64,000 bases of DNA from Sutcliffiella halmapala (GTDB lineage Bacteria > Bacillota > Bacilli > Bacillales > Bacillaceae_I): positions 1,596,390-1,660,389 of the forward strand of contig NZ_KV917375.1 in the NCBI RefSeq assembly GCF_002019665.1, read 5' to 3'. Shown piece after piece: positions 25,379-34,767 of the stretch; within the stretch, counting starts at the first letter, position 1, and each line of letters starts with the position of its first letter. Both the position numbers and the translations under genes were made by a program. The notes beneath the pieces are model-generated. The model was not told the origin of the DNA, ran no database searches, and was given only the letters and a program-made list of their open reading frames with translations.

Positions 25379-26275
25379 TTGTCCACTCATATAGACTTAC
25401 AAATTTTTTTACAAGAGCGTAAAATGCTAGTAGAGGATCAGCTGTTTTGCTATATGGAAAACATGCAAGTCCCCGAGGTCCTTTTAAATTCTATGAAGTA
25501 CTCCCTAAAAGCTGGAGGAAAAAGGCTAAGACCAATACTCGTACTTGCTACGTTAAATTCCTTTGGAAAACAAGAGGATATTGGCTTGCCTGTTGCCTGT
25601 GCCATCGAAATGATCCATACTTATTCGCTTATTCATGATGATTTACCAAGTATGGATAATGATGATTTCCGTAGAGGAAAGCCGACCAATCATAAAGTGT
25701 ATGGTGAGGCAATGGCGATACTAGCTGGAGATGCCCTTTTAACTTATAGCTTTGAAGTAATGGAAGACTTAGTCACTAAAGGAATCCCTGCAAATACAAT
25801 TGTTTCCTTAGTAATGGAAATGGCGAAAGCGGCTGGCCCGACTGGAATGGTTGGAGGGCAAGTGGCAGATATGGAAGGGGAAGGTAGAAGTTTAACGCTT
25901 GCTGAACTTGAGTATATACATAGAAATAAAACAGGAAAATTATTAGGCTATAGCATACATGCTGGTGCAGTTCTGGCAAATGCAACAAAAGCTCAACAAG
26001 AAATTCTAAAAGAGTTCTCTGATCACATTGGGTTAGCATTCCAAATAAGAGATGATATTCTTGATATTGAGGGAGAAGCAGAAAAAATTGGAAAACCGAT
26101 TGGGTCTGATACGATAAATGATAAAGTTACTTATCCCTCACTTTTAACGATGGATGGAGCGAAAGAAAAATTAAACTATCACATTTTAGAAGCAAAGCGC
26201 TTACTTGAAAATTTACCTCTAGAGTCTGATTTATTATTCCAACTCTGTGATTTAATTGCCAAAAGAGATCATTAA
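25379..26275 (+). CDS. ispA: Farnesyl diphosphate synthase (geranyltranstransferase)
   Basis: A 298-residue trans-prenyltransferase making farnesyl diphosphate from isopentenyl and dimethylallyl diphosphate. The first aspartate-rich motif is HDDLPSMDND near residue 85 and the second is RDDILDIEG near 223; SLKAGGKRLRP near 42 binds diphosphate. The start is TTG directly after the xseB stop, with AGGAGG about 11 bases upstream; the N-terminal alignment with B. subtilis IspA supports it. It supplies precursor downstream of the Dxs pathway encoded next. Confidence 0.95.
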   Translation: MSTHIDLQIFLQERKMLVEDQLFCYMENMQVPEVLLNSMKYSLKAGGKRLRPILVLATLNSFGKQEDIGLPVACAIEMIHTYSLIHDDLPSMDNDDFRRGKPTNHKVYGEAMAILAGDALLTYSFEVMEDLVTKGIPANTIVSLVMEMAKAAGPTGMVGGQVADMEGEGRSLTLAELEYIHRNKTGKLLGYSIHAGAVLANATKAQQEILKEFSDHIGLAFQIRDDILDIEGEAEKIGKPIGSDTINDKVTYPSLLTMDGAKEKLNYHILEAKRLLENLPLESDLLFQLCDLIAKRDH

Positions 26276-26296
26276 TCGACAAAAAACAGACGAAAA

Positions 26297-26325
26297 TTGA
26301 GCATTTCATCTATTTATGATATAGT
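26297..26325 (+). promoter_or_regulatory. Sigma-A promoter upstream of dxs
   Basis: TTGAGC (26297-26302), a 17-base spacer, TATAGT (26320-26325). It gives a leader of some 370 bases before dxs that includes the ORF remnant at 26468-26608. Confidence 0.65.
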
Positions 26326-26467
26326 ATATGATTGAATGGGTTGTAGAATATGCAAGTTCTAGGCATTCCTAATACTAAACGATCTATATGATCACGGTAT
26401 GCACCCGATTTTTACATAATAAATTCACAACTTTAGAATGTTTTATTATTTTAATACAAATGCTTAA

Positions 26468-26608
26468 CATATAAGGTGCAGAAATATACTATGTTTTAAA
26501 AAATGGAAAGAATCCATTAATTGGAGTTTAGCTATCGCCGTTATCACACTCGTGTTAGCGGCTATTTTTTCAATAAATCGTTTTTTAAAAGATAATGGGA
26601 ATAATTAG
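26468..26608 (+). pseudogene. Start-less small membrane-protein frame, possible remnant
   Basis: A 46-codon stretch between two stops encodes KKWKESINWSLAIAVITLVL followed by AAIFSINRF, i.e. a cationic front and a convincing transmembrane helix, and ends KDNGNN. No ATG, GTG or TTG lies upstream of the helix and no ribosome-binding site is seen. It looks like the remains of a small membrane protein, or one with a rare start (two ATA codons are available). I do not recognise a family. It stands between ispA and dxs, where many relatives have no gene. Confidence 0.35.
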
Positions 26609-26699
26609 CGTTAGCAGGTTTTAGCGATTATAAAAACTAAGTAAGCTGAACCAATTTGGAAAATAAGCGAAATTTAGCAAGGAAAGAGAGTGATCCCTT

Positions 26700-28592
26700 T
26701 TGGATCTTACAAAGATAACAAGTCCGCAATTTCTTAAGAATATGTCAATAGCTGAATTGGAGGAGCTCAGTGCAGATGTGCGTAGTTTTCTAATTGAGCA
26801 ATTATCTACGTCTGGAGGACATATTGGCCCTAATCTCGGTGTAGTAGAACTAACCATTGCTCTCCATAAAGTATTTGATAGTCCTAAGGATAAATTTTTA
26901 TGGGATGTTGGCCACCAAGCTTATGTTCATAAGATTTTAACAGGAAGAGCTTGTGAGTTTGATACACTTCGTAAATATAAAGGGCTCTGTGGTTTCCCGA
27001 AACGGAATGAAAGCGAGCATGATGTATGGGAAACTGGTCACTCCTCGACTTCCCTTTCGGGTGCAATGGGTATGGCGTTAGCGCGGGATATTAAAGGAAC
27101 GAAAGAATATGTTATTCCAATAATTGGCGATGGCGCTTTAACTGGTGGGATGGCTCTTGAAGCTTTAAACCACATCGGGCATGAGAAAAAAGATATGATT
27201 GTTATTTTAAATGACAATGAAATGTCTATCGCGCCGAATGTTGGAGCTTTGCATAGTGCGCTTGGAAGAATGCGTACAGCCGGCAAGTATAACTGGGTAA
27301 AAGATGAGCTAGAAGTCTTTTTAAAGAAAATCCCTGCAGTTGGCGGGAAGTTAGCTTCTACAGCAGAGAGAATTAAAGACAGCTTGAAATACCTAGTGGT
27401 TAGTGGCATGTTTTTTGAGGAATTAGGGTTTACTTATCTTGGTCCAATTGATGGTCATAATTACAATGACCTTATAGATAATTTAAAGTATGCAAAGAAA
27501 ACAGAAGGACCAGTTATTATCCATGTCGTAACGAAAAAAGGTAAAGGCTATCAACCAGCTGAAACCGATACAATCGGTACGTGGCATGGGACGGGACCTT
27601 ACAAAATCGAGACGGGTGATTTCTTAAAGCCAGTTGGAGCACCACCTGCTTGGAGTAGTGTTGTTAGTGAGACGGTTAGAAAGTTAGCTCGAGAAGACGA
27701 GCGAATTGTCGCGATTACTCCAGCGATGCCTGTTGGCTCTAAATTAGAGAACTTCGCGAAGGAATTTCCTGAACGAATGTATGATGTCGGAATTGCGGAA
27801 CAGCACGCCGTTACAATGGCTGCAGGACTTGCTACGCAAGGGATGAAACCGTTCTTAGCCATTTATTCGACATTCTTACAAAGAGGATATGACCAAGTAG
27901 TTCACGATGTCTGTCGTCAAAATCTAAATGTTTTCTTTGGAATTGACCGTTCAGGGTTAGTTGGAGAAGATGGAGAAACGCATCAAGGTGTGTTTGATAT
28001 CGCCTTTTTAAGACATTTACCAAATATGGTACTCATGATGCCGAAAGACGAAAATGAGGGCCAACACATGGTTTATACGGCTAATAAATATGAACTTGGT
28101 CCCATCGCCCTGCGTTATCCACGTGGGAATGGATTAGGTGTGAAGATGGATGAAGAGTTAAAAGAACTGCCTATTGGCTCTTGGGAAGTTCTAAAAGAAG
28201 GTACAGATGCAGTCATTCTAACATTTGGAACAACCATTGGCATGGCTTTAGAAGCAGCCAAGCAATTAGCCAAAGATAATTTATCGGTAAAGGTAGTAAA
28301 TGCTCGCTTTATTAAACCAATGGATGAAACCTTATTACATGATTTAGGTAAATCTGGTATTCCATTTGTAACCATTGAAGAGGCAGTTCTGCAAGGTGGG
28401 TTTGGTAGTGCGGTTTTAGAATTTATAAGTGATCATGGCTACTCGAATCGCGTTGTGCGGATGGGTATTCCTGATCGATTTATTGAACATGGAAGTGTGA
28501 AGGAACTACTCAATGAAATTGACTTAACATCAGAGAAAGTCATAGAGAATATTAAATTAATCACATCAAGAAGAAAACAAAAAAGGGCATAA
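26700..28592 (+). CDS. dxs: 1-deoxy-D-xylulose-5-phosphate synthase
   Basis: A 630-residue thiamine-diphosphate enzyme condensing pyruvate and glyceraldehyde-3-phosphate, the first step of the MEP isoprenoid pathway. Seen are [15 protein letters not shown] near 38, the ThDP motif [18 protein letters not shown] near 144, the catalytic Glu region [16 protein letters not shown] near 361 and [11 protein letters not shown] near the C-terminus. It starts with TTG ([16 protein letters not shown]), matching the N-terminus of B. subtilis Dxs; the ribosome site (AAGGAAAGAGAG) is modest and a little far. tlyA follows five bases after the stop. Confidence 0.96.
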   Translation: MDLTKITSPQFLKNMSIAELEELSADVRSFLIEQLSTSGGHIGPNLGVVELTIALHKVFDSPKDKFLWDVGHQAYVHKILTGRACEFDTLRKYKGLCGFPKRNESEHDVWETGHSSTSLSGAMGMALARDIKGTKEYVIPIIGDGALTGGMALEALNHIGHEKKDMIVILNDNEMSIAPNVGALHSALGRMRTAGKYNWVKDELEVFLKKIPAVGGKLASTAERIKDSLKYLVVSGMFFEELGFTYLGPIDGHNYNDLIDNLKYAKKTEGPVIIHVVTKKGKGYQPAETDTIGTWHGTGPYKIETGDFLKPVGAPPAWSSVVSETVRKLAREDERIVAITPAMPVGSKLENFAKEFPERMYDVGIAEQHAVTMAAGLATQGMKPFLAIYSTFLQRGYDQVVHDVCRQNLNVFFGIDRSGLVGEDGETHQGVFDIAFLRHLPNMVLMMPKDENEGQHMVYTANKYELGPIALRYPRGNGLGVKMDEELKELPIGSWEVLKEGTDAVILTFGTTIGMALEAAKQLAKDNLSVKVVNARFIKPMDETLLHDLGKSGIPFVTIEEAVLQGGFGSAVLEFISDHGYSNRVVRMGIPDRFIEHGSVKELLNEIDLTSEKVIENIKLITSRRKQKRA

Positions 28593-28597
28593 AACTA

Positions 28598-29431
28598 ATG
28601 GCGAAAAAAGAAAGACTAGACGTATTATTGGTGGAGCGTGGGCTGATAGAAACACGTGAAAAAGCAAAACGATCCATCATGGCAGGACTCGTATATACGA
28701 ATCAACAAAGGTTAGACAAGCCTGGGGAGAAGGTAGCGATAGATGCCCCTTTAACTGTTAAAGGGAATCTTCTTCCATATGTAAGTAGAGGCGGCTTGAA
28801 ACTAGAAAAAGCGTTAAAAATCTTCCAACTAGATGTAAAAGATAAGATTTTGTTGGACATTGGTGCTTCGACAGGTGGTTTTACTGATTGTGCTTTACAA
28901 AATGGTGCGAAGCTAAGCTATGCGTTAGATGTGGGATACAATCAATTAGCTTGGAAGTTACGTCAGGATGAACGCGTTGTTGTGATGGAACGAACCAATT
29001 TTCGCTATGTGACACCTGTTGATTTGGCGGAGGGTATGCCAGAGTTTGCAAGCATTGATGTATCCTTCATTTCCTTAAAATTAATTTTACCTGTCTTAAA
29101 AACGCTTTTAGTTCCAAACAGTGATGTGGTTGCTTTAGTAAAGCCTCAATTCGAAGCAGGTCGAGAACAGGTCGGGAAAAAAGGGATTGTCCGTGAACCC
29201 AAAATCCATGAAGCAGTTTTAGGAACCATCATCGAATTTAGTAGGAAACAGGGGTACGATGTGATGGATCTATCCTTTTCACCAATAACAGGGGGAGAAG
29301 GAAATATTGAGTTTCTCCTGCATCTGAAATGGAATGGCCCAAAAGATGAAGGGGTTAATCATTTAAAAGAAACGACTCAACAAGTAGTAGCATCCGCTCA
29401 TCAACAATTAAAGGTAGAAAAAGGGGAATGA
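28598..29431 (+). CDS. yqxC: TlyA-family rRNA 2-prime-O-methyltransferase (YqxC)
   Basis: A 277-residue protein with an N-terminal S4 RNA-binding domain (ERLDVLLVERGLIETREKAK) and an FtsJ/RrmJ-like SAM methyltransferase: LLDIGASTGGFTDCALQ near 87, DVSFISLKLILP near 151 and VKPQFEAGRE near 180 hold the expected K-D-K-E type residues. Homologues methylate 16S/23S rRNA ribose and affect capreomycin response in mycobacteria. There is only a weak ribosome site, so coupling to dxs is likely. In B. subtilis the order dxs-yqxC-argR-recN is the same. Confidence 0.92.
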   Translation: MAKKERLDVLLVERGLIETREKAKRSIMAGLVYTNQQRLDKPGEKVAIDAPLTVKGNLLPYVSRGGLKLEKALKIFQLDVKDKILLDIGASTGGFTDCALQNGAKLSYALDVGYNQLAWKLRQDERVVVMERTNFRYVTPVDLAEGMPEFASIDVSFISLKLILPVLKTLLVPNSDVVALVKPQFEAGREQVGKKGIVREPKIHEAVLGTIIEFSRKQGYDVMDLSFSPITGGEGNIEFLLHLKWNGPKDEGVNHLKETTQQVVASAHQQLKVEKGE

Positions 29432-29484
29432 CTGTTAGTAGTTATTCCTTTTTTTGCGAAAAAGATAGTATTCCTATAAATACT

Positions 29485-29513
29485 TTTACATACTGTTGTG
29501 TTTGAATTAACAT
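29485..29513 (+). promoter_or_regulatory. Candidate promoter of argR-recN
   Basis: TTTACA (29485-29490), a 17-base spacer, TAACAT (29508-29513). Moderate match only; it lies in the sole gap between yqxC and argR. Confidence 0.45.
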
Positions 29514-29516
29514 AAA

Positions 29517-29548
29517 ACATAGATAATGTCATGCTACATAGATAATGT
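29517..29548 (+). repeat. Two 13-bp direct repeats ACATAGATAATGT in the argR leader
   Basis: ACATAGATAATGT occurs at 29517-29529 and exactly again at 29536-29548, 19 bases start to start. Each copy has inverted ends ACAT/ATGT. They lie just after the candidate -10 and 13 bases before the argR ATG, where an operator of the autoregulator could sit, though they do not resemble a classical ARG box. Confidence 0.7.
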
Positions 29549-29561
29549 AAGGGGTGTCGAA

Positions 29562-30011
29562 ATGACCAAGGGGCAAAGACATATAAAAATAAGAGAACTA
29601 ATTGCAAATAGCGAAGTAGAAACACAGGATGAGCTAGTGGATCGGTTGAAGAGTGCAGGTTTTAATGTTACTCAAGCAACTGTATCGAGAGATATTAAAG
29701 AACTCCACCTCGTAAAGGTGCCAATGTTAGATGGAAGGTATAAATATAGCTTACCGGCAGATCAGCGCTTTAACCCACTACAAAAACTTAAGCGCTCCTT
29801 AATGGACGCATTTGTGAAATTAGATATCGCTGGACATATGATTGTGATGAAAACTATGCCAGGAAATGCCAATGCAATAGGTGTCTTGATTGATAACCTC
29901 GACTGGCAAGAAATATTAGGAACTATTTGTGGGGACGATACATGTTTAATTATTTGTCGTACACCAGATCAAGCAGAAGAGCTTGCGGATAGATTTATTA
30001 ATATGCTGTAA
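29562..30011 (+). CDS. argR: Arginine repressor / activator AhrC (ArgR)
   Basis: A 149-residue regulator, exactly the length of B. subtilis AhrC. An N-terminal winged helix ([20 protein letters not shown] followed by [12 protein letters not shown]) and a C-terminal arginine-binding hexamerisation domain ([29 protein letters not shown]) are both intact. With arginine it represses biosynthesis and activates catabolism. The ATG at 29562 has AAGGGGTG upstream; the open frame from 29526 has no ribosome site. It is adjacent to recN, as in most Bacillales. Confidence 0.95.
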   Translation: MTKGQRHIKIRELIANSEVETQDELVDRLKSAGFNVTQATVSRDIKELHLVKVPMLDGRYKYSLPADQRFNPLQKLKRSLMDAFVKLDIAGHMIVMKTMPGNANAIGVLIDNLDWQEILGTICGDDTCLIICRTPDQAEELADRFINML

Positions 30012-30041
30012 AAAGAACGATTCCGTAAAGGGTGTGATAGG

Positions 30042-31748
30042 ATGATTGCAGAATTAACGATTAAAAATTTTGCTATTATTGAATCTCTTTCTGTCTCCTA
30101 TGATAGAGGTCTTACTGTTTTAACAGGGGAAACAGGTGCAGGTAAATCGATTATTATTGATGCTATTCACCTTTTAGCCGGTGGAAGAGGTTCGCATGAA
30201 TTTGTTAGATTTGGCGAAAAAAGAGCAGAACTTGAAGGGTTATTCTTGTTAGAAGATGAAAGTCATCCGTGCTACCGAGTATGTAAAGAGCTAGGTATCG
30301 ACGTGGAAGATGAAATGGTCGTATTAAGAAGAGAAATTCATGCAACAGGGAAAAGTGTCTGCCGAGTAAATGGAAAGCTTGTCACGATAGCTTTATTAAG
30401 AGAAATAGGACAAACCTTAGTTGATATTCATGGGCAGCATGAACACCAAGAATTGATGGATCCAGACCTTCATCTCGCGCTTTTAGATCAATTCGGGGGA
30501 AAAGCCATCCAGAAAGAGTTACAAGCCTATACAGACGTATACAAGCGTTATAAGGAAGTAGAAAAGCGACTTTTGCAATTAACAGAGAACGAACAGAAGG
30601 TTGCGCATCGTTTAGATTTACTTCAATTTCAGGCAGAGGAAATAAACAATGCACAATTGACTGTAAATGAGGATGAAGTGCTTCTAGAGGAACGAACAAA
30701 AATCAGTAATTATGAGAGGCTTTATCAATCCTTAAACAATTGTTACTATTCCATGCATGGGGAACAAAAGGCATTAGATTGGATAGGCAAAGCGATGTCA
30801 GAAGCAGAAGGTTTAGAAGAAATTGATAAGAATTTAAAAGATGTGTATGATACGATATCGAATTCTTATTATCAGCTCGAAGAATTGTCTTATCGACTTC
30901 GTGATGAAATTGATCAACTTGAATTTGATCCGAAACGCTTAGACTTTATCGAGAGTAGATTAAACGAGATTAAGCAACTAAAGAGAAAGTATGGAAACTC
31001 AGTTGTAGAAATTCTAGAATATGCTTCTAAAATTGAAGAGGAATTAGAAACTTTACAGAACCGTGACTCTCACATTCATCAGCTACAAGAAACTCTTCAA
31101 TCGTTAAAGGAGGACTTAGCACTAGAGGCAAGATCCTTAACGGAAGCCCGGATGAAAGCTGCAATGAAGTTGACGAAGAGCATTCATAAAGAATTGAAGG
31201 ATTTATACTTAGAAAAAGCGATTTTTGATGTCCATATTCAACCTAGAAAAGACAAAAAGGACAACTCCTTTCTTTATCAAAAAAATGGTGTCGATAATGT
31301 GGAATTCTATTTAACAACAAATCCTGGTGAGCCCTTAAAGCCAATGGCTAAAGTCGCATCAGGAGGAGAATTATCGAGGATTATGCTGGCGCTCAAAAGT
31401 ATTTTCTCTAAACATCAAGGTATTACATCGATTATCTTTGATGAAGTCGATACCGGGGTAAGTGGGCGAGTTGCTCAAGCGATCGCGGAAAAAATATACC
31501 AGGTTGCAGTTGATTCTCAAGTATTGTGTATATCTCATTTACCACAAGTAGGTGCAATGGCTGATACGCATCTTTTTATTAGTAAAGAGGTTACTGGAGA
31601 ACGGACAAAAACGAAAGTGAAAGTCCTGAATGAAAGTGAAAAAATTAGAGAAATCGGTCGGATGATTTCGGGCGTGGAAATTACGAACCTTACGAAAGAA
31701 CATGCCAAAGAATTATTAGAACTTGCTGGAAGCATGAAACAAGCGTAA
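30042..31748 (+). CDS. recN: DNA repair protein RecN
   Basis: A 568-residue SMC-like ATPase that gathers at double-strand breaks early in recombination. The N-terminal half carries Walker A LTGETGAGKSIIIDAI near residue 29; a long coiled coil follows (about 155-370); the C-terminal half has the ABC signature ASGGELSRIMLAL near 440 and Walker B SIIFDEVDTGVSGR near 464. Length is close to the 576 of B. subtilis. No LexA-like SOS box was seen in the short gap upstream. Confidence 0.96.
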   Translation: MIAELTIKNFAIIESLSVSYDRGLTVLTGETGAGKSIIIDAIHLLAGGRGSHEFVRFGEKRAELEGLFLLEDESHPCYRVCKELGIDVEDEMVVLRREIHATGKSVCRVNGKLVTIALLREIGQTLVDIHGQHEHQELMDPDLHLALLDQFGGKAIQKELQAYTDVYKRYKEVEKRLLQLTENEQKVAHRLDLLQFQAEEINNAQLTVNEDEVLLEERTKISNYERLYQSLNNCYYSMHGEQKALDWIGKAMSEAEGLEEIDKNLKDVYDTISNSYYQLEELSYRLRDEIDQLEFDPKRLDFIESRLNEIKQLKRKYGNSVVEILEYASKIEEELETLQNRDSHIHQLQETLQSLKEDLALEARSLTEARMKAAMKLTKSIHKELKDLYLEKAIFDVHIQPRKDKKDNSFLYQKNGVDNVEFYLTTNPGEPLKPMAKVASGGELSRIMLALKSIFSKHQGITSIIFDEVDTGVSGRVAQAIAEKIYQVAVDSQVLCISHLPQVGAMADTHLFISKEVTGERTKTKVKVLNESEKIREIGRMISGVEITNLTKEHAKELLELAGSMKQA

Positions 31749-31753
31749 TACCT

Positions 31754-31794
31754 AAAAATGCGGTCCTCTTTTACGAGATGGAGCGCATTTTTTT
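31754..31794 (+). terminator. Terminator after recN
   Basis: AAAATGCG pairs with CGCATTT around a long loop that has an inner TCCTC/GATGGA contact; seven T follow. Confidence 0.75.
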
Positions 31795-31970
31795 GTTAAG
31801 CAAATTAATTTTCGATACGAAGACAAAAAACTACCTCAGTCGGAAGTGTAATGCCGCCTATTTCAGTTAAATAGCATACAGATAGAGGTGTATTTCTGCA
31901 TTCTTAATTTATTCACAATCCTCAGCTAGAATAACTATCCATATTGGGTAGCTTTTTTATTTATATATTG
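31795..31970. other. Non-coding stretch between recN and spoIVB
   Basis: A weak second hairpin (CTATCC 31935-31940 with GGGTAG 31946-31951, then CTTTTTT) may be a back-up terminator. Nothing else is recognised. Confidence 0.45.
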
Positions 31971-32001
31971 GTTATAAATGTGGCGTGAGAAGGCAAAATT
32001 A
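31971..32001 (+). promoter_or_regulatory. Candidate forespore (sigma-F/G) promoter of spoIVB
   Basis: GGCAAAATTA (31992-32001) fits the sigma-F -10 pattern GGnnAnAnTR, and TTATA (31972-31976), preceded by G, stands 15 bases upstream as a four-of-five match to GYWTA. spoIVB is known to be expressed in the forespore, chiefly from sigma-G. Confidence 0.4.
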
Positions 32002-32052
32002 TATAATGTAGCCATGAAAGGTGTGGGTTAGGAGCGAGGAGAGTGAAAAAGT

Positions 32053-33345
32053 TTGAGAGAAGATTTAATTAGAAAAATAATTGGTGTATTTCTCCTTGTT
32101 TCAGTCATGGTGTTGTGTGTAAGTCAACCATTTAAAGAGTTTGTCCAAATTCCAAATAAATTAACGATATTTGAAGGGCAAGGAATACATTTCCAATCAT
32201 CTGTTCCGGTAGATGCAACAATATCGGGTGAAAATCCTTCTGTTGGAATTGAGACGAAAAATGGCGGAGTAGCGGTTAATGGAACACAGAGTGGGGAAAG
32301 CAAAGTGATATTAGAGCTGGCTGGTATCCCCATTAAACAAGTTAATGTTGATGTAATTCCCGAATATAAGGTATATCCCGGTGGACAATCAATTGGAGTA
32401 AAATTAAATACTTTGGGTGTATTAGTTGTTGGACATCATCAAGTAGACACGGTTGAGGGAAAACAATCTCCAGGTGAAATTGCAGGGATTCAAGTTGGTG
32501 ACATTATTACAAAAATTAATGGTGAATCCATTGAACAAATGAGTGATGTAGCTCCTTTTGTTCAAGAAGCAGGAAAAACTGGTAACGCACTTGACATTGT
32601 CATTACAAGAGATAAAGAAACCATTGAAACAAAACTAATCCCATTAAAAGATAAGCAAGATAGCTCATTTAGAATTGGTTTATATATTCGAGATTCTGCT
32701 GCTGGAATAGGCACAATGACTTTTTATGATCCTCTTACGATGAAATACGGTGCGCTTGGCCATGTAATATCAGACATGGACACAAAGAAACCAATTGTCG
32801 TACAGGACGGTCAAATTGTTCGTTCAACGGTTACGTCAATTGAAAAAGGAAGCAATGGAGTGCCGGGTGAGAAACTAGCCCGTTTCTCTAGTGATCGTTC
32901 TTCCATTGGTAATATCACGCGAAATAGTCCATTTGGAATTTTTGGGACACTTCATAAGGATATTGAAAACGGAATTATGGATCAAGCACTACCGATTGCA
33001 CTTTCACACGAAGTGAAAGAAGGCCCAGCCAAGATTTTAACCGTTGTAAACGATGATAAAGTAGAAGAGTTCGATGTAGAAGTAATCAGTTCAATTCCGC
33101 AAAAATTCCCTGCAACCAAAGGGATGGTAATCAAAATTACCGACCCAGTTCTTTTAGAGAAAACAGGTGGTATCGTACAAGGAATGAGCGGTAGTCCAAT
33201 CATTCAAAATGGAAAAGTTATTGGTGCGGTAACACATGTTTTTGTAAATGATCCAACATCAGGATATGGTGTTCATATCGAATGGATGTTAAATGAAGCG
33301 GGAATTAATATTTATGAAAAGGACAAACAGAAGAAAGTGGGCTAA
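32053..33345 (+). CDS. spoIVB: SpoIVB signalling serine peptidase
   Basis: A 430-residue forespore protease (family S55) that crosses the intermembrane space and triggers pro-sigma-K processing. One N-terminal membrane helix (about 9-26), a PDZ domain (about 115-200; [16 protein letters not shown]) and the catalytic domain with His237 in GALGHVISD and Ser379 in [10 protein letters not shown]. The start is TTG, supported by GGAGCGAGGAGAG upstream; the GTG at 32043 runs into a stop within ten codons. Place between recN and spo0A is conserved. Confidence 0.96.
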   Translation: MREDLIRKIIGVFLLVSVMVLCVSQPFKEFVQIPNKLTIFEGQGIHFQSSVPVDATISGENPSVGIETKNGGVAVNGTQSGESKVILELAGIPIKQVNVDVIPEYKVYPGGQSIGVKLNTLGVLVVGHHQVDTVEGKQSPGEIAGIQVGDIITKINGESIEQMSDVAPFVQEAGKTGNALDIVITRDKETIETKLIPLKDKQDSSFRIGLYIRDSAAGIGTMTFYDPLTMKYGALGHVISDMDTKKPIVVQDGQIVRSTVTSIEKGSNGVPGEKLARFSSDRSSIGNITRNSPFGIFGTLHKDIENGIMDQALPIALSHEVKEGPAKILTVVNDDKVEEFDVEVISSIPQKFPATKGMVIKITDPVLLEKTGGIVQGMSGSPIIQNGKVIGAVTHVFVNDPTSGYGVHIEWMLNEAGINIYEKDKQKKVG

Positions 33346-33364
33346 CTAAGCTCGCTTTTTTTTC
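33334..33364 (+). terminator. Terminator after spoIVB
   Basis: AGTGGGCT (about 33336-33343) pairs with AGCTCGCT using G-U pairs, followed by eight T. The left arm overlaps the last codons of spoIVB. Confidence 0.75.
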
Positions 33365-33409
33365 TTTTAAATAGTAAGAATATACGATATGATGAACACG
33401 TAAAGATTA

Positions 33410-33417
33410 TTCGACAA
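33410..33417 (-). promoter_or_regulatory. Spo0A box (0A box) 1 upstream of spo0A
   Basis: TTCGACAA on the plus strand is TTGTCGAA on the minus strand, an exact match to the 0A-box core TTGTCGAA. It lies about 110 bases upstream of the sigma-H promoter. A weaker TTAGTCGAAA is at 33449-33458. Confidence 0.7.
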
Positions 33418-33520
33418 AACGTAAAATGATAAGTGGATTTATGCGTAATTAGTCGAAAAAAGCAGTTATCTGAAGAAAAACATTGATTTTATAATAAATT
33501 TAAGGATTATCGATTTTTTT

Positions 33521-33549
33521 AGAGGAATTGTAGTTGCATTGTCGAATTT
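33521..33549 (+). promoter_or_regulatory. Sigma-H promoter of spo0A with an overlapping 0A box
   Basis: AGAGGAATT (33521-33529) matches the sigma-H -35 consensus RnAGGAwwW; after 11 bases GTCGAATTT (33541-33549) matches RnnGAATww. The 0A box TTGTCGAA (33539-33546) overlaps the -10. This is the known design of the sporulation-induced spo0A promoter Ps in B. subtilis, where Spo0A acts on its own gene. A TATAAT at 33490-33495 further upstream may belong to the vegetative promoter. Confidence 0.88.
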
Positions 33550-33620
33550 AACATTTAGAATAGAAAATAGACTTATATAAAAAAGAATAGAATGTATAGG
33601 GACTGAGGAGGAAATTATCT

Positions 33621-34409
33621 GTGGGAATTAAAGTATGTGTGGTAGATGATAATCGTGAATTGGTTGGTCTATTAGAGGAGTATATTTCTGCCCAGGAAGA
33701 TATGGAAGTAGTGGGAGTTGCGCATAATGGTCAAGAGTGTCTTCAATTACTACAAGATAAATTACCTGACGTATTAGTTTTAGATATCATTATGCCTCAC
33801 CTTGATGGACTTGGCGTATTAGAAAAAATGCGTTCTTTAAACTTAACGAAACAGCCAAATGTTATTATGTTAACAGCCTTCGGTCAGGAAGATGTAACGA
33901 AAAAAGCTGTAGATTTAGGAGCGTCATATTTCATTTTAAAGCCATTTGATATGGAAAACCTAGTCGGTAACATTCGCCAAGTGAGTGGAAAATCATCACC
34001 AATATTACAACGTTCAAGCTCATCTTTACGATCTTCCAGCCCAGAACCTAAAGGTAGAAATCTTGATGCAAACATTACGAGTATTATCCATGAAATTGGC
34101 GTTCCTGCGCACATTAAAGGCTATCTATACTTAAGAGAAGCAATTTCTATGGTGTACAATGATATCGAACTATTAGGATCTATTACAAAAGTTCTTTATC
34201 CAGATATTGCAAAGAAATATAACACTACAGCCAGTCGTGTAGAACGTGCTATTCGTCATGCAATTGAAGTTGCTTGGTCCCGTGGAAACATCGATAGCAT
34301 CTCCTCGCTATTTGGCTACACCGTATCCATGACAAAAGCAAAACCAACAAACTCCGAGTTCATCGCCATGGTTGCTGACAAGCTGCGCTTAGAACACCGC
34401 GCTTCTTGA
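33621..34409 (+). CDS. spo0A: Spo0A sporulation master response regulator
   Basis: A 262-residue phosphorylation-activated transcription factor. The receiver domain (1-125) has acidic pocket Asp9/Asp10, phospho-acceptor Asp55 in [11 protein letters not shown] and Lys in [12 protein letters not shown] Ser/Arg-rich linker follows, then the Spo0A DNA-binding domain (about 148-262), with the recognition region [19 protein letters not shown] and [18 protein letters not shown]. The start is GTG with GAGGAGG upstream. Length is near the 267 of B. subtilis. Its presence with spoIIIA and spoIVB shows a full spore-former. Confidence 0.97.
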   Translation: MGIKVCVVDDNRELVGLLEEYISAQEDMEVVGVAHNGQECLQLLQDKLPDVLVLDIIMPHLDGLGVLEKMRSLNLTKQPNVIMLTAFGQEDVTKKAVDLGASYFILKPFDMENLVGNIRQVSGKSSPILQRSSSSLRSSSPEPKGRNLDANITSIIHEIGVPAHIKGYLYLREAISMVYNDIELLGSITKVLYPDIAKKYNTTASRVERAIRHAIEVAWSRGNIDSISSLFGYTVSMTKAKPTNSEFIAMVADKLRLEHRAS

Positions 34410-34531
34410 AAGGGTAAGGAATAAGACGAATCAAGGGATTGATCCCATTAGTGAGTTTTGGGTAAGTGACACTACTGACCAATAACTATATATTCTGTGG
34501 GCTTTAAATATTATAAAAAGCAGTTAATAAT

Positions 34532-34580
34532 GAACACCTTCTATTTGTTGAGTTTTTTCAACATTTGGGAGGTGTTTTTT
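34532..34580 (+). terminator. Terminator after spo0A
   Basis: AACACCTT (34533-34540) pairs with the AGGTGTT at 34570-34576; an inner TTGTTGA/TTCAACA helix extends the hairpin; six T end it. A hairpin-free stretch of about 120 bases precedes it. Confidence 0.85.
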
Positions 34581-34702
34581 GTTTTGCTGGATTTTTATTA
34601 TCCTAAAAACACTTAAAGCTTTGAAGTGTAATGAGCAAGTGAAGGAACTTGTTATTGAATAACAGGATAAATTTTGTTAATTCTAAATATTTAAAAAACA
34701 TA

Positions 34703-34732
34703 TTGTGCATTGTATACAATATGTTATATAAT
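34703..34732 (+). promoter_or_regulatory. Promoter with GntR-type operator in front of the GntR-M28-ABC module
   Basis: TTGTGC (34703-34708), an 18-base spacer and TATAAT (34727-34732). The spacer contains ATTGTATACAAT (34709-34720), a perfect 12-bp palindrome of the kind bound by GntR/FadR-FCD regulators (TTGTATACAA). A regulator bound there would block RNA polymerase, so autoregulation by the first gene is likely. Confidence 0.8.
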
Positions 34733-34767
34733 GAATTCAATCTCAAAGAGGAGGAGCAAAAAATGCG

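Noticed and set aside
30001-30042. LexA (SOS) box before recN
   Set aside because: No GAAC-N4-GTTC-type site is present in the argR-recN gap.
34440-34460. Short hairpin GGGATTGATCCC after spo0A
   Set aside because: No loop or T-run adequate for a terminator; the better terminator is at 34532-34580.
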